From Escherichia coli (GTDB lineage Bacteria; Pseudomonadota; Gammaproteobacteria; Enterobacterales; Enterobacteriaceae), in the NCBI RefSeq assembly GCF_011881725.1, contig NZ_JAATUR010000025.1, positions 35,713-72,129 on the forward strand: 36,417 nt of DNA, written 5' to 3'. The position numbers and the translations under genes are program-made. Positions 1 through 14,624 of this stretch are shown here, piece by piece. The notes below the pieces were generated by a model, which was not told the DNA's origin, searched no databases, and was given only the letters and a program-made list of their open reading frames with translations. The stretch's first letter is position 1, and each line of letters starts with the position of its first letter.

Positions 1-778
1 AAGAGAAAATCACGCCTGCCAGCCCGAGGTTAAACGATCCGGCCAAATCTACATGCCCCACCACGGTCATCACGCTCGGCGGCGCAGAGACGATGCCGTT
101 GTAGTGCACATCACCCAGCATCCAGCCCAGCAGCGTCGTCACCACGATTGAAACCAGCACCGCTGCGTGAATGTTGCGCGAGGCCAGAATGGCGATGATG
201 AAGAAGCCGAGGATCCCCAACAACACGCTATGAGAAGTCAGATTACCGATGCTCACCAGCGTTTCCGGGTTAGCGACAATCACACCCGCGTTTTTCAGCC
301 CCATCATGCCGATAAACAGGCCGATACCACTGGTGATCCCCACACGCAGACTCACCGGAATATTGGCAATCATCCAGTAGCGAACGCGGAAGATTGTCAG
401 TAACAGCAGGCCAATTGCGCCCCAGAAGATTGCGCCCATCCCGACCTGCCACGGCAAGCCCATCGCCTGCACAACGACAAAGGCGAAGAAAGCGTTCAGA
501 CCCATGGCGGGTGCCAGCGCGACGGGCAGGTTAGCAAACAACCCCATCAGAATACTGCCGAATGCAGCAATCAGGCAGGTGGTAACGAAGACGGCGCTGG
601 TGTCCATGCCAGCAACGCCCAGAATTTGCGGGTTAACAAAAACGATGTAAACCATCGTCAGGAAGGTGGTAAAACCGGCGATCACTTCGGTCCGTGCCGT
701 CGTGCCATGTTCGCGCAGTTTAAACACGCGTTCCAGCATCCCCTGGCCAGAAGCCTGGGTTGTGTGTTGTTGACTCAT
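1..778 (-). CDS. adeP: Adenine permease AdeP (YieG), 5' part, cut by window edge
   Basis: Inner-membrane purine transporter that imports adenine by proton symport (NCS2 / AzgA-like family). The reading frame runs from ATG at 778 off the left end, giving 259 residues of a protein of about 445. The N-terminus (MSQQHTTQASGQGMLERVFK) is a short cytoplasmic tail; it is followed by hydrophobic helices including the conserved stretch around ALAPAMGLNAFFAF and a second block near GITSGIGLFIGMMGLKNAG, both typical of this family. It closely matches the K-12 protein as I remember it. It diverges from yieH across a 166-bp spacer. No strong Shine-Dalgarno sequence is visible before the ATG. A PurR-like box at 912-927 could control it. 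The 3' end is not in the window. Confidence 0.93.
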   Translation of the reverse strand, partial: MSQQHTTQASGQGMLERVFKLREHGTTARTEVIAGFTTFLTMVYIVFVNPQILGVAGMDTSAVFVTTCLIAAFGSILMGLFANLPVALAPAMGLNAFFAFVVVQAMGLPWQVGMGAIFWGAIGLLLLTIFRVRYWMIANIPVSLRVGITSGIGLFIGMMGLKNAGVIVANPETLVSIGNLTSHSVLLGILGFFIIAILASRNIHAAVLVSIVVTTLLGWMLGDVHYNGIVSAPPSVMTVVGHVDLAGSFNLGLAGVIFS

Positions 779-911
779 TATCTATTTCCGAACAAGGAGG
801 GAAAATCCGTCGCTATCGTATACCAAAATGAGACAATATGGACGACTGAAGGTAACTTTTTTTCATTGGATTTGCTTATACGGCAACGATTGCGTCATGT
901 AAATCTGCACG

Positions 912-927
912 ACGAAAACGTTAAACT
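912..927. promoter_or_regulatory. Candidate PurR-type operator between adeP and yieH
   Basis: The 16-mer ACGAAAACGTTAAACT matches the PurR palindrome ACGCAAACGTTTGCGT at 11 of 16 positions, including the central AAACGTT. It lies 17 bp before the yieH ATG and about 134 bp upstream of the adeP ATG. Adenine permease genes belong to the purine regulon, so the position makes sense, but the right half-site is degenerate. The core motif is visible; the assignment to PurR is inference. Confidence 0.4.
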
Positions 928-944
928 AACAAGAAAGGAAAGAC

Positions 945-1610
945 ATGTCCCAGATAGAAGCGGTATTTTTCGACTGCGATGGTACGCTAGTCGACAGCGA
1001 GGTCATTTGCTCCCGCGCATATGTCACCATGTTCAGGGAATTTGGCATTAACGTTGACCTTGAAGAAATTTTCACTCGCTTTAAAGGCGTAAAACTCTAC
1101 GAAATCATCGACATCATTAGCAAAGAACAGGGCGTAGAAATGGTCCGTGCCGATGCCGAACACGTTTACCGTGCAGAAGTAGCACGCTTGTTTGATAGCG
1201 AACTTGAGGTCATCGCGGGAGCGAACGAATTGCTGGAGAGCGTTAACGTGCCGATGTGCGTTGTTTCTAATGGCCCGATCAACAAAATGCAGCATTCGCT
1301 TGGTAAGCTCGACATGCTGCACTATTTCCCGGACAAACTGTTCAGCGGCTACGACATTCAGCGTTGGAAGCCCGATCCGGCGTTAATGTTCCATGCGGCA
1401 AAAGCGATGAATGTGAACGTTGAAAACTGCATTCTGGTCGATGATTCCAGCGCCGGTGCGCAGTCAGGGATAGATGCGGGTATGGAAGTGTTTTACTTCT
1501 GCGCCGACCCGCACAATAAGCCGATCGCTCACCCGAAAGTCACTACTTTTACCCATCTTTCACAGTTACCGGAACTCTGGAAGGCTCGCGGTTGGGATAT
1601 CACTCGGTAA
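945..1610 (+). CDS. yieH: HAD-family sugar-phosphate phosphatase YieH
   Basis: Cytosolic phosphatase of the haloacid dehalogenase superfamily; the E. coli protein is known as a 6-phosphogluconate phosphatase. All four HAD motifs are visible. Motif I is FFDCDGTLVDSE with D10 (nucleophile) and D12; motif II is VVSNG with S108; the motif III lysine is K142 in WKPDP; motif IV is LVDDS with D166/D167. The segment between motifs I and II is the helical cap of a subclass I enzyme. Length is 221 aa, usual for the family. The ATG is preceded by AAAGGAAAG at good spacing. Residues about 35-103 seem to differ from the K-12 allele much more than the rest does. Its 3' end faces phoU across 88 bp. Confidence 0.92.
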   Translation: MSQIEAVFFDCDGTLVDSEVICSRAYVTMFREFGINVDLEEIFTRFKGVKLYEIIDIISKEQGVEMVRADAEHVYRAEVARLFDSELEVIAGANELLESVNVPMCVVSNGPINKMQHSLGKLDMLHYFPDKLFSGYDIQRWKPDPALMFHAAKAMNVNVENCILVDDSSAGAQSGIDAGMEVFYFCADPHNKPIAHPKVTTFTHLSQLPELWKARGWDITR

Positions 1611-1619
1611 ATAAAGAGA

Positions 1620-1641
1620 CCCGATGATATATCTCACCGGG
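1620..1641. terminator. Imperfect hairpin in the yieH/phoU convergent gap
   Basis: CCCG and CGGG pair, and the stem continues inward through TGA/TCA with one mismatch. It starts ten bases after the yieH stop. There is no following T run on either strand, so it is at best a weak or factor-dependent terminator. The pairing is seen; the role is inferred. Confidence 0.3.
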
Positions 1642-1662
1642 CAGATTACGTACTCGTAGATT

Positions 1663-1692
1663 GCCGGATGCGGCGTAAACGCCTTATCCGGC
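1663..1692. repeat. REP (repetitive extragenic palindromic) element after phoU
   Basis: A 30-bp element beginning GCCGGATGCGGCG and ending CGCCTTATCCGGC, the standard enterobacterial REP palindrome. Related copies lie in the pstB-pstA and pstC-pstS gaps. It is the only recognisable repeat in the 88-bp space between the yieH and phoU stop codons, exactly where this window departs from the K-12 gene order. REP elements typically protect the upstream mRNA 3' end and can bind gyrase, Pol I or IHF. Confidence 0.85.
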
Positions 1693-1698
1693 ATACGG

Positions 1699-2430
1699 TT
1701 AGCGTGACTCTTTCGGATCTTTCTCTGCCAGCAGTTTATCGAGTTCATCACCACCGACGTGACGGAAATCCTGACCTTTCACATAGTAGAAGATAAACTC
1801 ACAAATATTCTGGCAGCGGTCGCCGATACGTTCGATAGAACGCGCACAGAACAGCGCGGTGAGCACACTCGGAATGGTGCGCGAATCTTCCATCATGTAG
1901 GTCATCAGTTGACGAACAATACCTTCGTATTCCTGATCGACTTTTTTATCTTCACGATAAATACGTACCGCTTCGTCTATGTCCATGCGCGCAAATGCGT
2001 CCAGCACGTCATGCAGCATCTGGATGGTGTGACGCCCCAGCGACTCCAGACTCACCAGCAACGGCTGATGCTGCTGGGAAAATTTCTCCAGCGCGGTGCG
2101 GCAGATTTTATCCGCCACATCGCCAATACGCTCCAGCTCGGCAATAGTTTTGCTGATTACCATCACCAGACGCAGGTCACTCGCCGTCGGTTGACGTTTG
2201 GCAATAATGCGCACGCAGGCTTCATCGATCGCCACTTCCATCATGTTGACGTTCTTGTCGCCCTCGATCACCCGCTTCGCCAGATCGCTGTCCTGGTTGT
2301 GCATTGCGGTGATCGCATCAGTAAGCTGTTGCTCCACCATGCCACCCATGGTCATCACCTGCGTGCGGATGCTTTCCAGTTCGGCGTTGAACTGGCCGGA
2401 AATATGTTTATTAAGATTGAGACTGTCCAT
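1699..2430 (-). CDS. phoU: Phosphate-signalling regulator PhoU
   Basis: Cytoplasmic regulator that links the PstSCAB transporter to the PhoR/PhoB system; loss leads to constitutive Pho expression. The 243-residue product is all-alpha with two tandem PhoU repeats, each carrying an acidic metal-binding pattern ([12 protein letters not shown] in the first, [17 protein letters not shown] in the second). The start is the ATG at 2430, preceded by GGAG; an upstream in-frame TTG at 2448 would overlap pstB and is not needed. It is the last gene of the pst operon, 14 bp after pstB. The final residues read [11 protein letters not shown], whereas I remember a K-12 tail close to LLAGKDSDK, so the last codons may have been replaced at the nearby junction. 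Confidence 0.96.
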   Translation of the reverse strand: MDSLNLNKHISGQFNAELESIRTQVMTMGGMVEQQLTDAITAMHNQDSDLAKRVIEGDKNVNMMEVAIDEACVRIIAKRQPTASDLRLVMVISKTIAELERIGDVADKICRTALEKFSQQHQPLLVSLESLGRHTIQMLHDVLDAFARMDIDEAVRIYREDKKVDQEYEGIVRQLMTYMMEDSRTIPSVLTALFCARSIERIGDRCQNICEFIFYYVKGQDFRHVGGDELDKLLAEKDPKESR

Positions 2431-2444
2431 AACGCACTCCTGAA

Positions 2445-3302
<858 letters not shown>

Positions 3303-3308
3303 AAAGTG

Positions 3309-5161
<1,853 letters not shown>

Positions 5162-5200
5162 TTACTCTTCAGTTAAACGCGTTTACAAAGTCATTTTGTA

Positions 5201-5235
5201 ATGCCGGATGCGGTGTAAAACGCCTTATCCGGCAT
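5201..5235. repeat. REP element between pstS and pstC
   Basis: An inverted repeat starting ATGCCGGATGCGG and ending CGCCTTATCCGGCAT, with the outer ATGCC/GGCAT arms extending the usual REP palindrome. It lies just after the pstS stop. It probably stabilises the pstS message against 3' decay and limits read-through into pstCAB-phoU; that role is inferred from position. Confidence 0.85.
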
Positions 5236-5244
5236 GGAGTTTTA

Positions 5245-6303
<1,059 letters not shown>

Positions 6304-6335
6304 TCATAAAGCATTGTTTGTTGGCTACGAGAAGC

Positions 6336-6391
6336 AAAATAGGACAAACAGGTGACAGTTATATGTAAGGTTTATGACAGTTTTATGACAC
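6336..6391 (-). promoter_or_regulatory. pstS promoter with two PhoB boxes
   Basis: Read on the minus strand, GTGTCATAAAACTGTCAT (6374-6391) and CTTACATATAACTGTCAC (6352-6369) are two tandem Pho boxes, each with the 7-bp CTGTCAT-like direct repeats separated by an A/T-rich 4-mer. They replace the -35 element, and TATTTT (6336-6341) is the -10 at the expected distance. Phosphorylated PhoB activates here when phosphate is low, controlling pstSCAB-phoU. Confidence 0.92.
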
Positions 6392-6525
6392 GGAAGAAAA
6401 ATCTTTTTGTCTGGCTAAAAATCAATAAGTTAGCGGGGGGGAATGACAGCAGCTTGGCGGAAAAAATTTTCTTTCTGTGACAGTTAAAAAATAGTTGAAG
6501 ATTAGACGTTGGTGGGCGATTGAAT
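6392..6525. other. Non-coding spacer upstream of the Pho boxes
   Basis: AT-rich sequence between the glmS terminator and the outer Pho box. It includes a run of seven G at 6435-6441 and several A/T tracts. I see no complete Pho box or credible small gene here. Confidence 0.5.
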
Positions 6526-6555
6526 GAAAAAATGCCCCGCTTACGCAGGGCATCC
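6526..6555 (-). terminator. Rho-independent terminator after glmS
   Basis: On the minus strand the stem GCCCTGCGTAAGCGGGGC is followed by ATTTTTTC, within ten bases of the glmS stop. It should end the glmUS transcript before the pst promoter region. Confidence 0.88.
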
Positions 6556-6560
6556 ATTAA

Positions 6561-8390
6561 TTATTCAACTGTAACCGATTTCGCCAGGTTACGTGGCTGG
6601 TCAACGTCAGTGCCTTTGATCAGCGCGACGTGGTACGCCAGTAGCTGCAGCGGAACGGTGTAGAAGATCGGTGCAATCACCTCTTCCACATGCGGCATCT
6701 CGATAATATGCATGTTGTCGCTGCTCACAAAACCGGCATCCTGATCGGCGAAGACGTACAATTGACCGCCACGCGCGCGAACTTCTTCAATGTTGGATTT
6801 CAGTTTTTCCAGCAGTTCGTTGTTCGGCGCAACGACGATAACCGGCATATCGGCGTCAATCAGCGCCAGTGGACCGTGTTTCAGTTCGCCTGCAGCGTAG
6901 GCTTCAGCGTGAATGTAAGAGATCTCTTTCAGCTTCAATGCGCCTTCCAGCGCGATTGGGTACTGATCGCCACGGCCCAGGAACAGCGCGTGATGTTTGT
7001 CAGAGAAATCTTCAGCCAGTGCTTCAATACGTTTGTCCTGAGACAGCATCTGCTCAATACGGCTCGGCAGCGCCTGCAGACCATGCACGATGTCATGCTC
7101 AATGGAGGCATCCAGACCTTTCAGGCGAGACAGTTTCGCCACCAGCATCAGCAGCACGGTTAATTGTGTGGTGAATGCTTTAGTGGACGCCACGCCAATT
7201 TCAGTACCGGCGTTGGTCATCAGCGCCAGATCTGATTCTCGTACCAGCGAAGAACCCGGAACGTTACAGATTGCCAGCGAACCAAGGTAACCCAGCTCTT
7301 TCGACAGACGCAGACCCGCCAGGGTATCTGCCGTTTCACCGGACTGTGACAGGGTAATCATCAGGCTGTTACGACGCACGGCAGATTTGCGATAGCGGAA
7401 TTCAGAGGCGATTTCAACGTCGCACGGAATACCTGCCAGCGATTCAAACCAGTAACGGGAAACCATACCGGAGTTGTAAGACGTGCCACAGGCGAGGATC
7501 TGAATATGCTCAACCTTTGACAGCAGTTCGTCGGCGTTCGGTCCCAGCTCGCTTAGATCCACCTGACCGTGGCTGATACGCCCGGTAAGGGTGTTTTTGA
7601 TCGCGTTCGGCTGTTCGTAGATCTCTTTCTGCATGTAGTGGCGGTAAATGCCTTTATCGCCCGCGTCATACTGCAGATTGGATTCGATATCCTGACGTTT
7701 TACTTCCGCACCAGTTTTATCGAAGATGTTTACCGAACGGCGAGTGATTTCCGCGATGTCACCCTCTTCAAGGAAGATAAAGCGACGGGTCACCGGCAGC
7801 AGCGCCAGCTGGTCAGAAGCGATAAAGTTTTCGCCCATGCCCAGGCCAATCACCAGCGGGCTACCAGAACGTGCCGCCAGAAGGGTATCCGGGTGACGGG
7901 AATCCATAATTACCGTACCGTACGCACCACGCAGTTGCGGGATAGCACGCAGAACAGCCTCACGCAGAGTACCGCCCTGTTTCAACTCCCAGTTCACCAA
8001 GTGAGCAATCACTTCGGTGTCGGTTTCAGAAACGAAGGTATAGCCACGCGCTTTTAACGCTTCGCGCAGCGGTTCGTGGTTTTCGATGATGCCGTTATGC
8101 ACCACCACAATGTGTTCAGAAACATGCGGATGCGCGTTCGCTTCTGAAGGTTCACCGTGGGTTGCCCAGCGGGTGTGAGCAATACCGGTACCGCCATGCA
8201 GAGGATGTTCTTCCGCCGCCTGGGCCAGCATCTGGACTTTACCGAGACGACGCAGGCGAGTCATATGACCTTCTGCATCCACCACGGCCAGACCAGCAGA
8301 GTCATATCCGCGGTATTCCAGACGACGTAAACCTTCAAGAAGGATTTCAGCTACATCACGTTGCGCGATCGCGCCAACAATTCCACACAT
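6561..8390 (-). CDS. glmS: Glutamine--fructose-6-phosphate aminotransferase GlmS
   Basis: Makes glucosamine-6-phosphate from fructose-6-phosphate and glutamine, the first committed step towards UDP-GlcNAc, peptidoglycan and LPS. It is 609 aa, full length. The N-terminal class II glutaminase domain begins MCGIVGAI, where Cys2 becomes the catalytic N-terminal cysteine. Two SIS sugar-isomerase domains follow ([17 protein letters not shown] and [20 protein letters not shown]). The C-terminus [13 protein letters not shown] is the conserved ending that closes the active site. It is downstream of glmU in one operon. The ATG has only a weak ribosome site, in line with known sRNA-dependent translation (GlmZ). 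Confidence 0.98.
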   Translation of the reverse strand: MCGIVGAIAQRDVAEILLEGLRRLEYRGYDSAGLAVVDAEGHMTRLRRLGKVQMLAQAAEEHPLHGGTGIAHTRWATHGEPSEANAHPHVSEHIVVVHNGIIENHEPLREALKARGYTFVSETDTEVIAHLVNWELKQGGTLREAVLRAIPQLRGAYGTVIMDSRHPDTLLAARSGSPLVIGLGMGENFIASDQLALLPVTRRFIFLEEGDIAEITRRSVNIFDKTGAEVKRQDIESNLQYDAGDKGIYRHYMQKEIYEQPNAIKNTLTGRISHGQVDLSELGPNADELLSKVEHIQILACGTSYNSGMVSRYWFESLAGIPCDVEIASEFRYRKSAVRRNSLMITLSQSGETADTLAGLRLSKELGYLGSLAICNVPGSSLVRESDLALMTNAGTEIGVASTKAFTTQLTVLLMLVAKLSRLKGLDASIEHDIVHGLQALPSRIEQMLSQDKRIEALAEDFSDKHHALFLGRGDQYPIALEGALKLKEISYIHAEAYAAGELKHGPLALIDADMPVIVVAPNNELLEKLKSNIEEVRARGGQLYVFADQDAGFVSSDNMHIIEMPHVEEVIAPIFYTVPLQLLAYHVALIKGTDVDQPRNLAKSVTVE

Positions 8391-8552
8391 AGTTATTGAT
8401 TCCGATTGATATCGTTGTCGGTCAACCTGTATGCCCGTTTTTTCGGGCGCCCCGAGCCTTGTAGAGAGTGGGGTTATTTTTATAGCTACTGCTTTGTGGG
8501 CGGGAGATTATGTTATCTCCTCATCCCAGATGGCCGGATTACCCAGCCAGAA
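8391..8552 (-). promoter_or_regulatory. glmS 5' leader / glmU-glmS intergenic region (GlmZ target)
   Basis: A 162-nt spacer between glmU and glmS. It holds a hairpin at 8433-8448 (GCCCG and CGGGC arms around an A6 loop on the minus strand) and no strong Shine-Dalgarno sequence next to the glmS ATG. In E. coli the glmUS transcript is cleaved by RNase E at the glmU stop, and the sRNA GlmZ with Hfq opens an inhibitory leader structure to switch on glmS. The hairpin and weak ribosome site are seen; the sRNA control is known for this gene. Confidence 0.75.
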
Positions 8553-9923
8553 TTACTTTTTCTTTACCGGACGACGCCAGCCTTCTTTTTGTGCCTGCGG
8601 CACACGGCTGATGGCAAGGGCGTTTTCACCAACATTGCGCGTGACTGTAGTCCCCGCAGCAATGGTCGCGCCTTTACCTACCGTGACCGGAGCCACCAGC
8701 TGAGTGTCGGAACCGACAAACACATCATCGCCGATAATGGTTTTGAATTTATTCGCACCGTCATAGTTGCAGGTAATCGTACCCGCACCGATATTGACGT
8801 TATCGCCGATTTCCGCATCGCCCAGGTAAGTCAGATGACCGGCTTTAGAGCCTTTACCCAGACGCGCTTTTTTCATCTCAACAAAGTTACCGACGTGTGC
8901 GCCTTCCAGCAACTCTGCACCAGGGCGCAGACGGGCAAACGGGCCAATAGTACAGGCTGCTGCCAGATTCGCGTCTTCCACGACGGTATACGGGCTGATT
9001 TCGCAATCATCGCCAATCACGCTGTTTTTAATCACGCAGCCGGTGCCAATTTTCACGCGATTACCAAGAGTCACGTTGCCCTCGATGATAACGTTAGTAT
9101 CAATTTCAACATCGCGCCCGTGGGTGAGCGTACCGCGCAGATCAAAACGTGCAGGATCGCGCAGCATAACGCCTGCTAACAGCAGTTTTTCAGCCTGTTC
9201 GGACTGGTAAACGCGCTCCAGACGCGAGAGTTGCAGACGGTTATTCACGCCTTCTACTTCGCTTAAACGTTGCGGATGAACGGCGACGATTTCACGCCCT
9301 TCCTGATACGCCAGCGCAATAATGTCGGTGATATAGTATTCGCCCTGCGCGTTATTGTTGGTCAGCTTCGCCAGCCAGCGTTTCATATCTGCGCCGTTGG
9401 CAATCAGAATACCAGTGTTAATCTCCTGAATTTGACGCTGCTCATCAGTGGCATCTTTATGTTCAACAATGCCGGTAACTTTGCCGTTTTCACGGGTGAT
9501 ACGACCATAACCGGTCGGATCATCCAGTTTGACCGTCAGCAGACCAATGCCACCCTGCGGTTTAGCATCACGCAGGCGCTGCAGTGTTTCGACAGAGATC
9601 AGCGGCACATCGCCGTAGAGCATTAAAATGTCTTCATCATCGGCAAAGAAAGGTGCAGCCTGCTGCATCGCATGACCAGTACCCAGTTGCTCTGCCTGAA
9701 GCACCCAGTTCAGATTGTCATCTTTCAGCGTCTGTTTAAGCAGATCGCCGCCGTGACCGTAAACCAGGTGAACGTGCGCTGCGCCTAATTCATTCGCAGC
9801 ATCAATGACATGCTGAACCATCGCTTTCCCGGCAAGGGTATGCAGCACTTTCGGTAGTTCGGAATACATGCGAGTGCCTTTGCCCGCGGCAAGGATCACT
9901 ACGCTCATAGCATTATTCAACAT
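8553..9923 (-). CDS. glmU: Bifunctional GlmU: GlcN-1-P acetyltransferase / UDP-GlcNAc pyrophosphorylase
   Basis: Cytosolic enzyme that acetylates glucosamine-1-phosphate and then uridylylates it to UDP-GlcNAc. It is 456 aa. The N-terminal pyrophosphorylase domain shows LAAGKGTRM (11-19) and K25 in SELPK. The C-terminal half is a left-handed beta helix of hexapeptide repeats ([20 protein letters not shown] onward), with the acetyltransferase motif [11 protein letters not shown]. The ending [10 protein letters not shown] is basic, as usual. A few residues near the C-terminus ([17 protein letters not shown]) differ from the K-12 form as I remember it. Upstream gene of the glmUS pair. Confidence 0.98.
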   Translation of the reverse strand: MLNNAMSVVILAAGKGTRMYSELPKVLHTLAGKAMVQHVIDAANELGAAHVHLVYGHGGDLLKQTLKDDNLNWVLQAEQLGTGHAMQQAAPFFADDEDILMLYGDVPLISVETLQRLRDAKPQGGIGLLTVKLDDPTGYGRITRENGKVTGIVEHKDATDEQRQIQEINTGILIANGADMKRWLAKLTNNNAQGEYYITDIIALAYQEGREIVAVHPQRLSEVEGVNNRLQLSRLERVYQSEQAEKLLLAGVMLRDPARFDLRGTLTHGRDVEIDTNVIIEGNVTLGNRVKIGTGCVIKNSVIGDDCEISPYTVVEDANLAAACTIGPFARLRPGAELLEGAHVGNFVEMKKARLGKGSKAGHLTYLGDAEIGDNVNIGAGTITCNYDGANKFKTIIGDDVFVGSDTQLVAPVTVGKGATIAAGTTVTRNVGENALAISRVPQAQKEGWRRPVKKK

Positions 9924-10257
9924 ACGCGTCCTGACTGTAATTTGAATTAGAATTTAAACCGCTTCACCCTGAAAAAACCACATTTTTTTCATCGTGAAAT
10001 GGACAGAGGATAAATTGCTCAATAACAGAATATCCTCGTTGAGGAAAGCGCCATTTTCGACCATCCTCACGCCATTTGTCTGCAAAAAAGTATAGACGTA
10101 CCTTTATCTAAGCGTCAGACAGATACTTTTACTCTTATTTCGATCAATGAATAAACAGAAAACCAGCGAAAGATTTCTCGGAGTTATAAAAACGAGTTTA
10201 ATTGCGGAATTTAAACTGCGCAGGATATAGCAGAACCAATCTCGCTGCGGCGCGCGA
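9924..10257. other. Regulatory spacer upstream of glmU
   Basis: AT-rich 384-bp gap (9924-10307) between glmU and the atpC stop. Besides the promoter and the atp terminator it has two A/T-rich interrupted palindromes: 10135-10156 (CTTATTTCGATCAATGAATA core) and 10196-10216 (GTTTAA ... TTTAAAC arms around TTGCGGAA). Either could be the NagC operators reported for this operon, but I cannot match them to a consensus with confidence. No small open frame here looks real. Confidence 0.45.
10089..10117 (-). promoter_or_regulatory. Probable glmU promoter
   Basis: On the minus strand TGACGC (10112-10117), a 17-bp spacer and TATACT (10089-10094) give a sensible sigma-70 promoter about 165 bp before the glmU ATG. 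The glmUS operon is known to have upstream promoters with NagC and CRP control. The elements are seen; the assignment is inferred. Confidence 0.6.
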
Positions 10258-10290
10258 AAAAAAGCCAGCCTGTTTCCAGACTGGCTTTTG
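10258..10290 (-). terminator. Rho-independent terminator of the atp operon
   Basis: On the minus strand AAAAGCCAGTCTGG and the complementary CAGGCTGGCTTTTTTT arms make a strong GC-rich stem with a T7 tail, 17 bp after the atpC stop. Confidence 0.93.
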
Positions 10291-10307
10291 AGCTTTTCAA
10301 GCCGGTG

Positions 10308-10727
10308 TTACATCGCTTTTTTGGTCAACTCGATAACGCGCAGCTGCGCGATCGCTTTGGCCAGTTCCGCAGACGCCTGAGCGTAATCTACGTCGCCGTG
10401 AGAGCTGCTAATGTGCTCTTCAGCCTTACGTTTCGCTTCCATGGCTCGCGCTTCGTCGAGATCCTGGCCGCGAATTGCGGTGTCGGCCAGAACGGTCACG
10501 TTGCCAGGCTGCACTTCAAGAATGCCGCCAGACAGATAGATAAACTCTTCGTGACCGTGCTGTTTCACGATGCGAATCATACCAGGCTTAATGGCGGTGA
10601 GCAGCGGCGCGTGGCCCGGGTAAATTCCCAGTTCACCTTCGCTACCCGTTACCTGGATTTTCTCGACCAGACCAGAGAACATTTGTTGCTCTGCGCTGAC
10701 GACGTCCAGGTGGTAAGTCATTGCCAT
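10308..10727 (-). CDS. atpC: F1 ATP synthase epsilon subunit
   Basis: Part of the rotating central stalk with gamma; its C-terminal helices can inhibit ATP hydrolysis. It is 139 aa. The N-terminal beta-sandwich is seen as [17 protein letters not shown] through [23 protein letters not shown], and the C-terminal helical hairpin as [16 protein letters not shown] to [15 protein letters not shown]. Last gene of the atp operon, 20 bp after atpD and just before the terminator. Confidence 0.98.
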
Positions 10728-10747
10728 ATCACCCTCCGATTAAGGCG

Positions 10748-13020
<2,273 letters not shown>

Positions 13021-13070
13021 GAGCTTCTCCTCAATGCCTTGCGGCCTGCCCTAGGACAAGCCGCCAGACG

Positions 13071-14612
13071 TTACCAGGATTGGGTTGCTTTGAAGGAATC
13101 GAGGATGCCTTTCAGCTTGCCTTCGATTTCGTCGTTGTAGCCACCGGTCTGGTTGATTTCTTGCATCAACGGAGCGTGATCACGGTCGACGTAAGCCAGC
13201 AGAGCGGCTTCGAAGCTGCCAATTTTCGACAGTTCAACATCCGCCAGATAACCACGTTCTGCTGCGAACAGAACCAGAGACTGCTGCGCAACGGACATCG
13301 GCGCATACTGCTTCTGTTTCAGCAGTTCGGTCACTTTCTGACCGTGGTCAAGCTGCTTACGCGTTGCATCGTCAAGGTCGGATGCAAACTGAGAGAACGC
13401 TGCCAGTTCACGATACTGTGCCAGAGCGGTACGGATACCACCGGACAGTTTTTTCATGATCTTGGTCTGTGCTGCACCACCAACACGGGATACGGAGATA
13501 CCCGGGTTAACCGCAGGACGAATACCGGCGTTGAACAGGTTGGTTTCCAGGAAGATCTGACCATCGGTAATGGAGATTACGTTGGTCGGAACGAACGCAG
13601 AAACGTCACCAGCCTGAGTTTCGATAATCGGCAGCGCGGTCAGAGAACCGGTTTTCCCTTTCACTTCACCTTTGGTGAAAGCTTCAACGTATTCGGCGTT
13701 AACACGCGCAGCACGCTCCAGCAGACGAGAGTGGAGGTAGAATACGTCGCCCGGGAATGCTTCACGTCCTGGCGGACGGCGGAGCAGCAGGGAGATCTGA
13801 CGGTAAGCAACAGCCTGTTTAGACAGGTCATCGTAGATGATCAGCGCATCTTCACCGCGGTCACGGAAGTATTCGCCCATTGCGCAACCGGCATACGGCG
13901 CCAGGTATTGCAGTGCAGCGGATTCAGACGCGGTTGCTACCACAACGATGGTGTTAGCCAGTGCGCCGTGCTCTTCCAGTTTACGTACCACGTTAGAAAT
14001 GGTGGACGCTTTCTGGCCGATAGCGACATAGATACATTTGATACCGGAATCGCGCTGGTTGATGATGGCATCAATAGCCAGTGCGGTTTTACCGGTCTGA
14101 CGGTCACCGATGATCAATTCACGCTGACCACGACCGATTGGGATCATGGAGTCAACGGCTTTATAACCGGTCTGTACCGGCTGATCTACGGACTGACGTT
14201 CGATAACGCCCGGGGCGATAGCTTCTACAGCAGAGAAACCGTCGTGATCCAGCGGACCTTTACCATCGATTGGTGCACCCAGAGTGTTAACCACACGGCC
14301 CAGCAGGCCACGGCCAACCGGAACTTCCAGGATACGGCCAGTACACTTAACTTTCATGCCTTCGGCAAGGTCAGCGTACGGACCCATAACAACCGCACCT
14401 ACAGAGTCGCGCTCGAGGTTCAGTGCGATAGCGTAACGGTTACCCGGCAGGGAGATCATTTCACCCTGCATACAATCGGCCAGGCCGTGGATGCGGATAA
14501 CACCATCACTTACAGAAACAATAGTACCTTCGTTGTGAGCTTCACTCACAACATTGAACTGAGCAATGCGCTGCTTGATCAGTTCGCTGATTTCGGTGGA
14601 ATTCAGTTGCAT
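13071..14612 (-). CDS. atpA: F1 ATP synthase alpha subunit
   Basis: Non-catalytic nucleotide-binding subunit of the F1 hexamer. It is 513 aa. The P-loop GDRQTGKT is at residues 169-176. The stretch [20 protein letters not shown] contains the arginine finger (known R376 region) that reaches the catalytic site on beta. A long overlapping antisense frame is only a shadow of the codon bias of this highly expressed gene. Confidence 0.99.
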
Positions 14613-14624
14613 GCTCCAGTCCCC

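Noticed and set aside
8391..8552. glmS ribozyme
   Set aside because: The self-cleaving glmS riboswitch belongs to Gram-positive bacteria. This leader lacks its core, and the enterobacterial gene is controlled by sRNAs.
8406..9179. 257-residue plus-strand frame starting in the glmU-glmS gap
   Set aside because: Mostly antisense to the hexapeptide-repeat part of glmU; no ribosome site or domain.
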